This document shows, piece by piece, positions 16,810 through 26,239 of a DNA stretch of 64,000 bases. The first letter of the stretch is position 1. The number at the start of each line of letters is the position of its first letter. This DNA is from Streptomyces sp. NBC_00690 (GTDB taxonomy: Bacteria; Actinomycetota; Actinomycetes; Streptomycetales; Streptomycetaceae): positions 4,774,001 to 4,838,000 of the forward strand of contig NZ_CP109009.1 in NCBI RefSeq assembly GCF_036226685.1, written 5' to 3'. Under the pieces are notes generated by a model that saw only the letters and a program-made list of their open reading frames with translations, searched no databases and was not told the DNA's origin. A program made the translations under genes and the position numbers.

Positions 16810-19562
16810 GCGCGGAGACCGATCGCGCGGAAACGCAACGCGGCGCAGCGTCCGATCGCCCAGAGCCCCAGCGCCCGGAACTCGATCGCCCAGAGCCCCA
16901 GCGCCCGGAACTCGATCGCCCAGAGCCCCAGCACCCAGAGCTCGATCGCCCAGAGCCCCAGCACCCGTCCGACGGTCCGTCCAACGGCCCGTCCAACGTT
17001 CCAGACGGGCCGGACCAGGACGAACAGGCACCCGAGGACCGGCCCCCCGCGGCCGACGACCGGACCGAAGCGGCCTTCGCCTCGCCCCTCGTCGACCACT
17101 CCGGCGAAGGGGGCGGTGTGCAATTGAGCATCGTCGTCCCCGCCTACAACGAGGAGGTCCGACTCCGCCCCACCCTGGACGCGATCTGCGCCCACCTCAA
17201 GGCTGACGCGGACCGTTGGGGCGAGTGGGAAGTGATCGTCGTCGACGACGGCTCCACCGACGCCACCGCGACGATCGCCCGCGAAGCCGCCGTCAGCGAG
17301 CCCCGCATCCATCTGCTCTCCGCGGTGAACGGCGCGAACCGGGGCAAGGGCGATGCCCTGCGCCGAGGTGTGCTCGCCTCCTACGGACGCCAGGTCCTGG
17401 TCACGGACGCCGACCTCGCCACCCCCATCGCCGAACTGGACGACCTGGCCGATGAACTCGCCGCCCACGACATCACGGCCGCGATCGGCTCCCGCGCCCA
17501 TCCCGATTCCCAGATAGACGTACACCAGTGGCGGGTCCGCGAATGGCTCGGCCGCATGGGCAACGGGCTGATACGGGCGGTCGCGGTTCCCGGCATCCAT
17601 GACACCCAGTGCGGATTCAAACTCTTCGACGGAGACAAAGCCCGAGCCGCATTCGCTGATTCACAGCTGAACGGGTGGGGCATCGACGTCGAAATACTGA
17701 GATTCTTCCGGCGTGCCGGGTGGCCGGTCGTGGAAGTCCCGGTTCGCTGGTCGCATCAATCCGGTTCCAAGCTCAAACCACTGGACTATGGCAGGGTCCT
17801 CCTCGAACTCCTGCGACTGCGCACCCGCTCTCTGCACCGCATCGACCTGCTGATCGCCACCCTCTTCCTCCTGGCGTCCTTCCTCCTCTATTCGGAACTC
17901 TGGCAGGACCTCGACCGCGGATATCTCAGGGACGCCGGCCAGGACCAGAACCAATGGGAGTGGTTCTTCAGGGTCACGGCCGACAATGTGGTCCATCTCA
18001 AGAACCCTCTGTTCACCACGCTTCAGGGATATCCCGAGGGCGTGAACCTCATGGCGAACACCGTGATGCTCGGCCTCTCGGTGCCCCTCACCCCGGTCAC
18101 CCTCCTGTGCGGCCCTGAGGTCACCTGGGCGCTGGTGCTGACCTTCGGACTCGCCATGACCGCGGTGTGCTGGTTCTGGCTGATGGTTCGTCGGCTGGGG
18201 GTGGGGCGCTGGGCTGCGGCCGTCGGCGCCGCCTTCGCCGCCTTCGCACCGCCGATGATCTCCCATGGCAACGCACACCCCAATTTCCTCGTCCTCTTTA
18301 TGATCCCCGTGATCATCGACCGTGCCCTGAGGCTGTGCGAAGGCCGTGCACCCGTACGCGACGGAGTGCTGCTCGGCCTTTTCGCGACCTATCAGATATT
18401 CCTCGGCGAAGAACCGCTGCTGCTGGCGGCCATGGGAATGCTCTTCTTCGCGATCGCCTATGCGATCGTGCGTCCGGAAAAGGCGAAGGCCGCCTGGCGG
18501 CCGTTGCTCCATGGAATCCTCATCGGCCTCGCGGTCTGCCTTCCCCTCGTCGCCTTTCCGCTGGCCTGGCAATTCTTCGGCCCCCAGAGCTATACGCACG
18601 TCATGCACGGCGCCGACACCCACAACAGCCCGCGTGCCTTCTTTGAATTCGCCGGCCGCTCACTCCTCGGTAGCGATGAGACCGCCGATCCCCTGGCGAT
18701 GAACCGCACCGAACAGAACGCCTTCTACGGCTGGCCGGTCCTCCTGTTGGCCACGGGAATCGTCGTTCTGCTCCGGCGTGAGGCACGGGTGAAGGCCCTC
18801 GCCCTGACCGCCCTCACGGCCGCCTTCCTCTCGCTCGGGGTCAAGGTCCGCATCCCCCACACCGACATCGTGTTCACCGGCCCTTGGCGGCTGCTCGCGA
18901 ACATGCCGCTCCTGGAGTCGGTGATCGAGTCCCGGACGGCGATGATCTGCGCACCGGTACTGGGCATGCTGCTGGCCATCGCGGTGCATCGGCTCACCCT
19001 CGGATGGACATCGAGGTCCCGTCGGCCGGCACTGCGCATCGCCGGCTGTCTCGCCGTCGCAGCCGCCGTGCTCCCGGTGGTCCCCACGCCCTACCCCGTA
19101 CGGGAGCGGGCCGAGGTCCCCGAATTCATCACGGCGGGCATGTACCGGCCGTACCTCGCTCCCGGGGAGTCGGTCGTGGTCGTACCGCTGCCCTACCCCG
19201 GGAACGCCGAAGCCCTGCGTTGGCAGTCGTCCACCGGCCTCGACTTCTCCTTGGCCGGCGGCTACTTCAACGGCCCCTGGGGACCTGATCGCATCGGCAT
19301 CTACGGCTCCACCCCGCGGCACACCTCGAACCTGCTCTACGAGGTGCGCGACACGGGAGTCGTACCGGAGATCGGGTCGGCCGGCCGAGCTCAGGCGCAA
19401 CTCGACCTGAAGGCGTGGCGGGCGGGTCTGGTCATCCTGCCGCCGGAGTACCACGAGGAGGCGCTGTACCGCACGGTGTCGGCGCTGCTGGGACGGCCGG
19501 GGGAGAAGATCGCCGGGGTATGGGTGTGGGACGTGGGAAAACCGCGCGGGGCCCGATGGTGA
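16806..19562 (+). CDS. Fused GT2 glycosyltransferase and polytopic membrane glycosyltransferase-like protein
   Basis: The 918-residue protein starts at GTG 16806, overlapping the GntR stop. Residues ~15-55 are four tandem 10-residue RPEPQRPELD units, followed by an acidic disordered stretch. Residues ~104-340 form a GT2 domain like dolichyl-phosphate glucosyltransferase (LSIVVPAYNEEVRLRP, VIVVDDGSTDAT, NRGKGDALRRG, VLVTDADLATP, DTQCGFKLF). About 500 residues with many membrane spans follow, resembling GT-C or YfhO-type enzymes, with a periplasmic-type C-terminal domain (VVVVPLPYPGNAEAL). The natural reading is a lipid-linked sugar donor synthase fused to the membrane enzyme that uses it. Confidence 0.88.
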   Translation: MSAETDRAETQRGAASDRPEPQRPELDRPEPQRPELDRPEPQHPELDRPEPQHPSDGPSNGPSNVPDGPDQDEQAPEDRPPAADDRTEAAFASPLVDHSGEGGGVQLSIVVPAYNEEVRLRPTLDAICAHLKADADRWGEWEVIVVDDGSTDATATIAREAAVSEPRIHLLSAVNGANRGKGDALRRGVLASYGRQVLVTDADLATPIAELDDLADELAAHDITAAIGSRAHPDSQIDVHQWRVREWLGRMGNGLIRAVAVPGIHDTQCGFKLFDGDKARAAFADSQLNGWGIDVEILRFFRRAGWPVVEVPVRWSHQSGSKLKPLDYGRVLLELLRLRTRSLHRIDLLIATLFLLASFLLYSELWQDLDRGYLRDAGQDQNQWEWFFRVTADNVVHLKNPLFTTLQGYPEGVNLMANTVMLGLSVPLTPVTLLCGPEVTWALVLTFGLAMTAVCWFWLMVRRLGVGRWAAAVGAAFAAFAPPMISHGNAHPNFLVLFMIPVIIDRALRLCEGRAPVRDGVLLGLFATYQIFLGEEPLLLAAMGMLFFAIAYAIVRPEKAKAAWRPLLHGILIGLAVCLPLVAFPLAWQFFGPQSYTHVMHGADTHNSPRAFFEFAGRSLLGSDETADPLAMNRTEQNAFYGWPVLLLATGIVVLLRREARVKALALTALTAAFLSLGVKVRIPHTDIVFTGPWRLLANMPLLESVIESRTAMICAPVLGMLLAIAVHRLTLGWTSRSRRPALRIAGCLAVAAAVLPVVPTPYPVRERAEVPEFITAGMYRPYLAPGESVVVVPLPYPGNAEALRWQSSTGLDFSLAGGYFNGPWGPDRIGIYGSTPRHTSNLLYEVRDTGVVPEIGSAGRAQAQLDLKAWRAGLVILPPEYHEEALYRTVSALLGRPGEKIAGVWVWDVGKPRGARW
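16854..16968 (+). repeat. 30-bp in-frame tandem repeat in the glycosyltransferase N-terminus
   Basis: Nearly four copies of a 30-bp unit beginning GATCGCCCAGAGCCCCAGC encode a 10-residue Pro/Glu/Arg-rich repeat. The first two copies are identical, and the later copies differ by a few substitutions. The length is a multiple of three, so copy-number change would not disturb the frame. Confidence 0.85.
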
Positions 19563-19681
19563 TTTCCGCGCCAGCCGGGTACGAGGCTGGGAAGGCGGCC
19601 TTCGCACAACGTATCCCTGGCACTACTCTTCTCTGACCGTCGGGCGCGCCGCGCCCCAACCCGCTGGAGAGCGAGCCTTCC

Positions 19682-20332
19682 TTGGCCTGTGACCTGTGGC
19701 TGGTCCCCCTCGTCGACGTGCTGTGCCACAGCCCCGACAACCCCTTCGCGGAAGAGATCGCCTCCTACGACAAGGCTCTGACCACCGCCGGGCTACCGAC
19801 GGTCCCCGTCTTCGCCTATATGCCCGGGCTGTCCGGCGATGTGGCCCCCGTCGCGGGTTTCGACTACGACGCCCTGCACTTCCTGCGCCGTGCCTATCTG
19901 CTCCAACTGTGCGGACTCGCCGTGACCCCCGTGGACGAACTGGGAGGGGACTACGAACAGTTGCTGGAGATGTTCGAGGCGACCGCGCAGGGCTCGCACC
20001 TGGTCTGGCACTACGACCACGCCGGCGCCTACGTCCCCGTCGACTTCACGGCACCGCTGTTCAACGACGAGTTGCTCGCGGGAGGCGGACCGCTGGGTTC
20101 GACCCAGGGGCTGCTGAGGGAATTGGAGTTCGTCGCGCCGGCGATCGGGATCGACCCGGCCAACCCTCCGGCGCCACCAGTGCCGCCCGAGCGCCCGACG
20201 ACACTGGAGGAGCCGGCAGGGCCCATAGCCCCCGACGACGGACCGTTCTCCAGGGAACGCCACGTCTGGTTGGGCCTGCATGCGGCGGCCATCCGCAGCC
20301 TGGGACAAGGTTCCATGATCGTGTTCAGCTGA
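19682..20332 (+). CDS. Conserved hypothetical protein (216 aa)
   Basis: The TTG at 19682 follows GGAGAGCGAG at a usable distance. The protein is soluble and acidic, starting ACDLWLVPLVDVLCHS, with a conserved-looking SHLVWHYDHAGAYVPVDF segment and a Pro-rich linker (PPAPPVPPERP) before a short C-terminal helix HVWLGLHAAAIRSL. It lies 120 bp after the glycosyltransferase in the same direction and is closed by a hairpin. No family recognised. Confidence 0.75.
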   Translation: MACDLWLVPLVDVLCHSPDNPFAEEIASYDKALTTAGLPTVPVFAYMPGLSGDVAPVAGFDYDALHFLRRAYLLQLCGLAVTPVDELGGDYEQLLEMFEATAQGSHLVWHYDHAGAYVPVDFTAPLFNDELLAGGGPLGSTQGLLRELEFVAPAIGIDPANPPAPPVPPERPTTLEEPAGPIAPDDGPFSRERHVWLGLHAAAIRSLGQGSMIVFS

Positions 20333-20389
20333 CCGGAGCGGCCCGGCCGGACGCCCCGGCGAAGGCACTCGGCGCACGCCCCACGCAAG

Positions 20390-20429
20390 ACCCCGGGCGC
20401 CTTCGGCGGAATCATGGGCCCGGGGTTTT
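20390..20429 (+). terminator. Hairpin with T-tract after the 216-aa gene
   Basis: The arms ACCCCGGGC (20390-20398) and GCCCGGGGT (20418-20426) are perfectly complementary, with a small GCC-TTC-GGC hairpin inside the loop, followed directly by TTT. This is 58 bp past the stop. Confidence 0.7.
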
Positions 20430-20479
20430 CGCTGTTCATCGGGGGCGGGTCGCGGAGTTCATCGGCCGTCGAACACGTC

Positions 20480-21226
20480 CTAGCGCGGAGTCTCCGGGGG
20501 GCGCTGCCGCGGCATGTTGGGACGCGTTCCCGGTGGGAGCAACGCCCGACTCCCGGGCATCCCGCCCTCCAGCGGACGCGATGCCCCGGTCGGCGACAGC
20601 GGAAGCGCCTGGAGCAGCAGCGGCGCCGGCGCCCCCGCGAACTCCCGCATCCAGTCCGCGGTCTCCGCCTGCACCAGTTCCGTCACGTCCTCCGAGAAGC
20701 TGCGCAGGACCCCGAGACAGCGTTCTGCGGCTTCGCTCGCCGTGCCCTCCGTCGGCCCGAGGACCTCGCGCACGCTCTCGGACGCCCAGTCGAACTGGAG
20801 CCGCTGGAGGCGTCGCTGCACCGCCTGCGCGGTCGCCACATTGCGCATCCAGCCCGAGGTGACCCCGAAGTAGCGGTCGCAGGCCAGACACGCGGCCCCC
20901 AGCAGCAGCGAGAGATATCCCCAGCCGGCCGCCCCCGCCACCATGCCGGTGAGGTCCAGCAGCGGCAGTGTGGCCCCGGTGGCGACCCCGAGGGCGGCAC
21001 CCGCACGCAGCATGCGTCCGGTACGTCTCTTCCACACCCGGTCGGCCAGGTACCACTCCGTCGTCCGCAGCGCACCCGCTTCCACCCACCGGTACAACTC
21101 GTCCAGCCGTTCCGCGGGCTCTCCCCAGTCGCCGAGCGGAAAGGGCCTCCCGGCCAGGTCTCCGCGCGCTACCTCGCCACGCTCCTCCCGGGCCGGCCCC
21201 CCGGGCTGCATCTCCGGCTGGCTCAC
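20480..21226 (-). CDS. SLATT-domain-like two-helix membrane protein
   Basis: The 248-residue protein has two adjacent membrane segments (GAALGVATGATLPLLDLTG and WGYLSLLLGAACLACDRYFG, residues ~75-115) between an N-terminal helical region and a C-terminal coiled region (VQRRLQRLQFDWASESVREV, FSEDVTELVQAETADWMREF). This matches the SLATT family (SMODS- and SLOG-associated 2TM effector), whose members are proposed pore-forming effectors in nucleotide-signalling defence systems. No partner synthase is nearby; it is divergent from ybaB-recR. A housekeeping role is as likely as defence. Confidence 0.72.
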   Translation of the reverse strand: MSQPEMQPGGPAREERGEVARGDLAGRPFPLGDWGEPAERLDELYRWVEAGALRTTEWYLADRVWKRRTGRMLRAGAALGVATGATLPLLDLTGMVAGAAGWGYLSLLLGAACLACDRYFGVTSGWMRNVATAQAVQRRLQRLQFDWASESVREVLGPTEGTASEAAERCLGVLRSFSEDVTELVQAETADWMREFAGAPAPLLLQALPLSPTGASRPLEGGMPGSRALLPPGTRPNMPRQRPPETPR

Positions 21227-21549
21227 CGGGGCACTCCTCTGTGACTATTTGGCCATGACCGCTACCGAGTGCGATTTCACGCTACTCTGAGTCATTTGGC
21301 GTTATGAAATATGTACGAACGTGCCCGATCTATGCAGCGCACGTTCTGGTGCGCATGTCTTTCCTACCGCCAAATGGTGGGCACTGGGGCGGAAATCCCA
21401 GTATTTCCGACCATGTATACGTCGTGATCAGGTAGAGGACCCGCAGGATACTCACACGAAAGAGTTGTCGTCTCTGCGTGCAGCGAGCCGCGCGGTGACC
21501 ACGTAGGCTCGGCGTACGAACACCGTTGTCGAAGCGCCAGGAGTGACCC

Positions 21550-21885
21550 GTGATCCCCGGTGGTGGTCAGCCCAACATGCAGCAGATCCTCCAGCAGGCC
21601 CAGAAGATGCAGCAGGATCTCGCTCGGGCCGAGGAAGAGCTCGCGCAGGCCGAGGTCGACGGCCAGGCCGGCGGCGGTCTGGTGAAGGCGACCGTCAATG
21701 GCTCCGGCGAACTGCGCGCCCTGGTCATCGATCCGAAGGCCGTGGACCCCGAGGACACCGAAACGCTGGCCGATCTGGTGATCGCCGCCGTCCAGGCCGC
21801 GAACGACAATGCGCAGACGCTCCGGCAGCAGAAGCTCGGCCCGCTGACGGAGGGCCTCGGCGGAATGCCGGGACTTCCCTTCTGA
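21550..21885 (+). CDS. YbaB/EbfC family nucleoid-associated protein
   Basis: A 111-residue dimeric DNA-binding protein: helical start [22 protein letters not shown], glycine turn, then the beta strand pattern [21 protein letters not shown] and a C-terminal helix. The GTG at 21550 is preceded by CAGGAGTGACCC. The conserved ybaB-recR order is present, with 75 bp between the genes, and supports joint roles in DNA maintenance. Confidence 0.95.
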   Translation: MIPGGGQPNMQQILQQAQKMQQDLARAEEELAQAEVDGQAGGGLVKATVNGSGELRALVIDPKAVDPEDTETLADLVIAAVQAANDNAQTLRQQKLGPLTEGLGGMPGLPF

Positions 21886-21960
21886 CGGGGCGTGTGAGCA
21901 ACTAGCGTACGTACGAACCGTAGAAGCACGGCAACCGAAGGAACCGGAAGAGGCAATCCG

Positions 21961-22560
21961 TTGTACGAAGGCGTGGTTCAGGACCTCATCGACGAACTGG
22001 GCAGGCTGCCCGGCGTCGGTCCCAAGAGCGCGCAGCGGATCGCCTTCCACATCCTCCAGGCCGAGCCCACGGACGTACGTCGTCTCGCACACGCGCTGCT
22101 GGAAGTGAAGGACAAGGTCCGCTTCTGTGCGGTCTGCGGGAACGTCGCTCAGCAGGAACAGTGCAACATCTGTCGCGATCCGCGCCGGGACCTCTCCGTC
22201 ATCTGTGTGGTGGAGGAGTCCAAGGACGTCGTGGCGGTTGAGCGGACCCGGGAATTCAGGGGTCGCTACCACGTTCTTGGCGGGGCCATCAGCCCCATCG
22301 AGGGGGTGGGCCCCGATGACCTGCGCATCCGCGAGTTGCTCACGCGTCTCGCCGATGGTGCGGTCACCGAGCTGATCTTGGCCACCGACCCCAATTTGGA
22401 GGGTGAGGCGACCGCTACCTATCTGGCTCGAATGATCAAGCCGATGGGTTTGAAGGTCACTCGGCTGGCCAGTGGTCTGCCTGTGGGGGGAGACTTGGAA
22501 TACGCCGACGAGGTCACGCTAGGGCGTGCCTTCGAGGGGAGACGACTTCTCGATGTCTGA
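21961..22560 (+). CDS. recR: Recombination mediator protein RecR
   Basis: The 199-residue RecR works with RecF/RecO to load RecA at gaps. It shows the N-terminal helix-hairpin-helix [18 protein letters not shown], the four-cysteine zinc element (CAVCGN ... CNIC), and a Toprim domain with [14 protein letters not shown] and [16 protein letters not shown] at 21961 is the apparent start. The stop overlaps the next gene's ATG region. Confidence 0.97.
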   Translation: MYEGVVQDLIDELGRLPGVGPKSAQRIAFHILQAEPTDVRRLAHALLEVKDKVRFCAVCGNVAQQEQCNICRDPRRDLSVICVVEESKDVVAVERTREFRGRYHVLGGAISPIEGVGPDDLRIRELLTRLADGAVTELILATDPNLEGEATATYLARMIKPMGLKVTRLASGLPVGGDLEYADEVTLGRAFEGRRLLDV

Positions 22561-23209
22561 TGCCATGCTGCACGCGGTGAATCAGGACCCCGCGGATTTC
22601 GCGGTCCAGATCGCGGACTCCATCGAGTCCTTCATCGTCGCGACCACGGAAGTCGCCAAGGGCGATGAGCCCGACAGCGCCGTGCCGTTCCTGCTGCTGG
22701 AGGTTTCGCAACTCCTGCTGACGGGCGGCCGACTGGGCGCACACGAGGACATCGTCCCGGACGAGCGCTACGAGCCGGACACCGGCCCGGAACCGGACCT
22801 CGACGAACTGCGCGAGCGGTTCGCGGTCCTGCTCGACCCGGTCGACGTCTTCTCCGAGGTCTTCGACCCCTATGAGCCGCGCAAGGCCCCTGTGGCCTTC
22901 CGAATCTCGGACAACCTCGCGGACATCGTCACCGACCTCCGCCATGGGCTGGCCCACTACCGAGCGGATCGCACCAGCGAGGCGCTGTGGTGGTGGCAGT
23001 TCTCGTACTTCTCCAACTGGGGGCCGACCGCCTCCGCGACCCTGCGCGCCCTTCAGTCGCTGGTCTCCCACGTCCGCCTCGACCAGCCGCTCCAGGCGCT
23101 GGACGGGCTGGACACCGACGAGGACGTGCCCGAGGACGCACTGGCGGAGGAAGCTGGCAGGGTGATGGCCGAGGAGATCGCCCTACCGCTGGGTCTACGG
23201 ACCACCTGA
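22553..23209 (+). CDS. DUF5063 family protein
   Basis: The 218-residue acidic protein starts at ATG 22553 inside the end of recR, with GAGGGGAG as the ribosome-binding site; an upstream in-frame start at 22526 is less likely. It is helical and soluble, with the conserved-looking segment [26 protein letters not shown]. Genes of this type regularly follow recR in Streptomyces. The function is unknown, but coupling to recR suggests a DNA-maintenance context. Confidence 0.85.
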   Translation: MSDAMLHAVNQDPADFAVQIADSIESFIVATTEVAKGDEPDSAVPFLLLEVSQLLLTGGRLGAHEDIVPDERYEPDTGPEPDLDELRERFAVLLDPVDVFSEVFDPYEPRKAPVAFRISDNLADIVTDLRHGLAHYRADRTSEALWWWQFSYFSNWGPTASATLRALQSLVSHVRLDQPLQALDGLDTDEDVPEDALAEEAGRVMAEEIALPLGLRTT

Positions 23210-23224
23210 TCCGCACTGACCGCC

Positions 23225-23255
23225 CTGCTCGACCGTCATGGAGGCGGTCGAGCAG
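23225..23255 (+). terminator. Hairpin ending the ybaB-recR-DUF5063 operon
   Basis: An 11-bp perfect stem (CTGCTCGACCG / CGGTCGAGCAG) with a 9-nt loop sits 15 bp past the DUF5063 stop and is followed by a T-rich stretch (CGTTCGTTTCTTC). Confidence 0.75.
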
Positions 23256-23473
23256 CGTTCGTTTCTTCTGGTGCGGGTGTGCGTGCTGTGAGCCGCCGCA
23301 CATCTCCGCGTAGGTTCCTCATGGCCGGGGCAAGAGTCGTCCAGAGCGACCGTGATCACTTGCTGAGCGGGGCATCTCACCATGTGACTGCCCCGAGACG
23401 CGTCACGGCCGCTCGTTAGACTGAGCCGACCGCAGCACCCGGCTGTGGTGGACATACCGAGCGAGGAGCGCAC

Positions 23474-24742
23474 GTGGGCCTTGTCGTGCAGAAGTACGGC
23501 GGCTCCTCCGTTGCCGATGCCGAGGGCATCAAGCGCGTCGCCAAGCGGATCGTGGACGCCAAGAAGAACGGCCACCAAGTGGTCGTCGTGGTGTCGGCGA
23601 TGGGTGACACGACGGACGAGTTGATCGATCTCGCGGGGCAGGTTTCCCCGATCCCTGCCGGGCGTGAGTTCGACATGCTGCTGACCGCAGGAGAGCGCAT
23701 CTCCATGGCGCTGCTGGCCATGGCGATCAAAAACCTGGGACACGAAGCCCAGTCCTTCACGGGCAGCCAGGCTGGCGTCATCACCGACTCGGTCCACAAC
23801 AAAGCGCGCATCATCGATGTGACGCCGGGCCGGATCCGTACCGCGCTGGACGAGGGCAACATCGCCATCGTTGCCGGATTCCAGGGTGTGTCCCAGGACA
23901 AGAAGGACATCACCACCCTCGGACGCGGTGGTTCCGACACCACGGCCGTGGCGCTCGCCGCCGCACTGGAGGCCGAGGTCTGCGAGATCTACACGGATGT
24001 GGACGGCGTCTTCACCGCCGACCCCCGCGTGGTCCCCAAGGCTCGGAAGATCGATTGGATCTCCTCCGAGGACATGCTGGAGTTGGCCTCGTCCGGCTCC
24101 AAGGTGCTGCTGCACCGCTGCGTCGAGTACGCACGTCGTTACAACATCCCGATCCACGTCCGCTCGTCCTTCTCGGGGCTGCGCGGCACTTGGGTCAGCA
24201 ACGAGCCGCAGGGAGACCAGCAGGTGGAGCACGCCATCATCTCGGGAGTCGCCCACGACGTCTCCGAAGCGAAGGTCACCGTCGTCGGAGTGCCGGACAA
24301 GCCCGGCGAGGCCGCGGCGATCTTCCGCACCATCGCGAACGCCGAGATCAACATCGACATGGTCGTTCAGAACGTCTCGGCGGCCACCACGGCCCTCACC
24401 GACATCTCCTTCACCCTGCCCAAGACGGACGGGGCCAAGGCGATCGACGCGCTGGAGAAGGCGAAGGCGTCCATCGGCTTCGACTCGCTGCGCTATGACG
24501 ACCAGATCGGGAAGATCTCGCTGGTCGGCGCGGGGATGAAGACCAACCCCGGAGTCACCGCTTCCTTCTTCGAGGCACTCTCGGACGCAGGCGTCAACAT
24601 CGAGCTCATCTCGACCTCTGAGATCCGCATCTCGGTCGTGACGCGCGCCGACGATGTGAACGAGGCCGTGCGCGCCGTACACAGCGCCTTCGGTCTCGAC
24701 AGCGACTCGGAAGCCGTCGTCTACGGCGGCACCGGGCGATGA
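23474..24742 (+). CDS. lysC: Aspartate kinase
   Basis: The 422-residue kinase phosphorylates aspartate, the entry step to lysine, threonine, methionine and diaminopimelate. It has the N-terminal KYGGSSVAD motif, [13 protein letters not shown], the [13 protein letters not shown] core, [16 protein letters not shown], and two C-terminal ACT domains ([41 protein letters not shown]) that mediate feedback inhibition. Actinobacterial members often also produce a separate beta subunit from an internal start. The GTG at 23474 follows GAGCGAGGAGCG. It is followed closely by the asd-like gene. Confidence 0.97.
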   Translation: MGLVVQKYGGSSVADAEGIKRVAKRIVDAKKNGHQVVVVVSAMGDTTDELIDLAGQVSPIPAGREFDMLLTAGERISMALLAMAIKNLGHEAQSFTGSQAGVITDSVHNKARIIDVTPGRIRTALDEGNIAIVAGFQGVSQDKKDITTLGRGGSDTTAVALAAALEAEVCEIYTDVDGVFTADPRVVPKARKIDWISSEDMLELASSGSKVLLHRCVEYARRYNIPIHVRSSFSGLRGTWVSNEPQGDQQVEHAIISGVAHDVSEAKVTVVGVPDKPGEAAAIFRTIANAEINIDMVVQNVSAATTALTDISFTLPKTDGAKAIDALEKAKASIGFDSLRYDDQIGKISLVGAGMKTNPGVTASFFEALSDAGVNIELISTSEIRISVVTRADDVNEAVRAVHSAFGLDSDSEAVVYGGTGR

Positions 24743-24766
24743 CCGGTCACCGGGGCGATGACCGGT
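24734..24766. repeat. 19-bp spaced direct repeat at the lysC-asd junction
   Basis: GGGCGATGACCGGT occurs at 24734-24747 and again at 24753-24766. The first copy carries the lysC stop and an ATG overlapping it, and the second carries the asd-like start codon. A 19-bp duplication appears to have moved the downstream start away from an ATGA overlap. Confidence 0.75.
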
Positions 24767-25813
24767 AAGCCGACCCTCGCGGTCGTCGGAGCAACCGGCG
24801 CCGTTGGTGCGGTCATGCTCCAGATCCTCTCGCAGCACAAGGACATCTGGGGCGAAATCCGTCTCGTATCCTCTTCGCGCGCGGCCGGTCGAACACTGGT
24901 CGTACGCGGGGAGGAGTGCGAGGTCATCGCGCTCGACGAGGCAGCGCTCACCGATGTGGCGGTGGCGCTCTTCCTCGTGCCGGTGGATGTGTCCGCGCAT
25001 TGGGCGCCGATCGCCGCCGCCAAGGGCGCTGTGGTGGTGGACAGTTCCGCGGCCTTCCGTCTTGACGACGATGTGCCCCTGGTCGTGCCCGAGATCAACC
25101 CCCATGCCGTACGGGTCCGCCCGCGCGGCATCGTCGCCAGCCCGCACGACACGACCCTCGCCCTGTTGCCGACGGTGGGGGCGCTGCACGCCGAGTTCGG
25201 TCTCAGGGAACTGGTCGTCTCCTCCTACCAGGCGGCCAGTGGCGCCGGACGAGAAGCCGTGTCCACATTGCGAGACCAGTTGTCCCTGGTGGCGGGCACC
25301 GATTTGGGGATGCGGCCGGGCGACGTGCGTCGCGCCGTCGGCGAGGACGCCGATCCCTTCGCCGCACCCCTGGCCCTCAATGTGGTGCCGTGGTCCGGCA
25401 CGCTCCAGGACGGCGGCTGGTCCTCCGAAGAACTGGGTCTGCGGGCGGAGACCCGCAAGATCCTCGGGCTGCCCGGCCTGCGGGTGGCCGCGACCTTCGT
25501 GAGGGTGCCCGTCGTCACCACCCACTCCTTGGCGGTGCACGCGCGCTTCGAGAGCGAGGTCACGGTCGCGCGAGCGCACGAGATCCTGGACACCTCCCCC
25601 GGCGTGGTGCTCTGTGACGACCCCGCCGCAGGGGACTTCCCCACCCCCGCCGATGTGGTGGGCACAGACCCGACCTGGGTTGGTCGCGTACGTCGATCAC
25701 CGGACGACCCCTGCGCGTTGGACCTCTTCGTCTGCGGTGACAACCTCCGCAAGGGGGCGGCGCTGAACTCCGTGCAGATAGCCGAGGCCATCGCCGCGGA
25801 CCTGCCGTACTGA
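24758..25813 (+). CDS. asd: Aspartate-semialdehyde dehydrogenase homologue lacking the catalytic cysteine
   Basis: The 351-residue protein has the ASADH NADP loop VGATGAVGAVM, the acyl-binding SSAAFRLDDDVPLVVPEIN, SSYQAASGAG, and the THSLAVHARFE histidine segment. At the active site, where the family has N-C-T in a PNCTT motif, this protein reads ASPHDTTLA, so Asp131 (GAC at 25148-25150) replaces the nucleophilic cysteine. Catalysis by the normal thiohemiacetal route should be impossible. It is 15 bp after lysC in the classical ask-asd position, with a 19-bp repeat at the junction. It may be a regulatory or scaffold relic, with a functional asd elsewhere. Confidence 0.85.
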   Translation: MTGKPTLAVVGATGAVGAVMLQILSQHKDIWGEIRLVSSSRAAGRTLVVRGEECEVIALDEAALTDVAVALFLVPVDVSAHWAPIAAAKGAVVVDSSAAFRLDDDVPLVVPEINPHAVRVRPRGIVASPHDTTLALLPTVGALHAEFGLRELVVSSYQAASGAGREAVSTLRDQLSLVAGTDLGMRPGDVRRAVGEDADPFAAPLALNVVPWSGTLQDGGWSSEELGLRAETRKILGLPGLRVAATFVRVPVVTTHSLAVHARFESEVTVARAHEILDTSPGVVLCDDPAAGDFPTPADVVGTDPTWVGRVRRSPDDPCALDLFVCGDNLRKGAALNSVQIAEAIAADLPY

Positions 25814-26239
25814 GCCCGGCGATCCCTCTGTGATCTCGTTCCGTCGGTCGCCCGTCGCCCGTCGGTCGTCCTGCCCGCTGTTGCCCGGCCGTCCTGCCGG
25901 TCACCGTATGGTCCTGCGGAGAGCGGATGATGATCAAATTCCCTGGTCACCCTGGACAAGAGCCCACCTGGCGTTTGTAGGATCGACCCACAGCTATGAG
26001 TGACCTGTGCGGAACTTGAAGGTCTGTACCATTTGGTCCGGACTGGGGGATGCCTCAGAATTCGCTGCCCCGGTCTGCAACCAGCGGCCGGATGAGGGCG
26101 TCTTTGCGGTCACCTCTATACGGTGCTGCGGAGAATGGGGCATTGGGGAAGAGCGAGTACGCATGAAGTCTGCAGGAACACCGTCAAAAGCGGTGGCGTA
26201 CGCGTACAACCCTCACGGGGGGAAGCGTGTCCAACATAC

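Noticed and set aside
23195..25579. 794-residue minus frame opposite lysC and asd
   Set aside because: It is a GC-driven antisense frame, rich in Arg/Gly/Asp and without a domain, while the plus strand holds recognisable enzymes.
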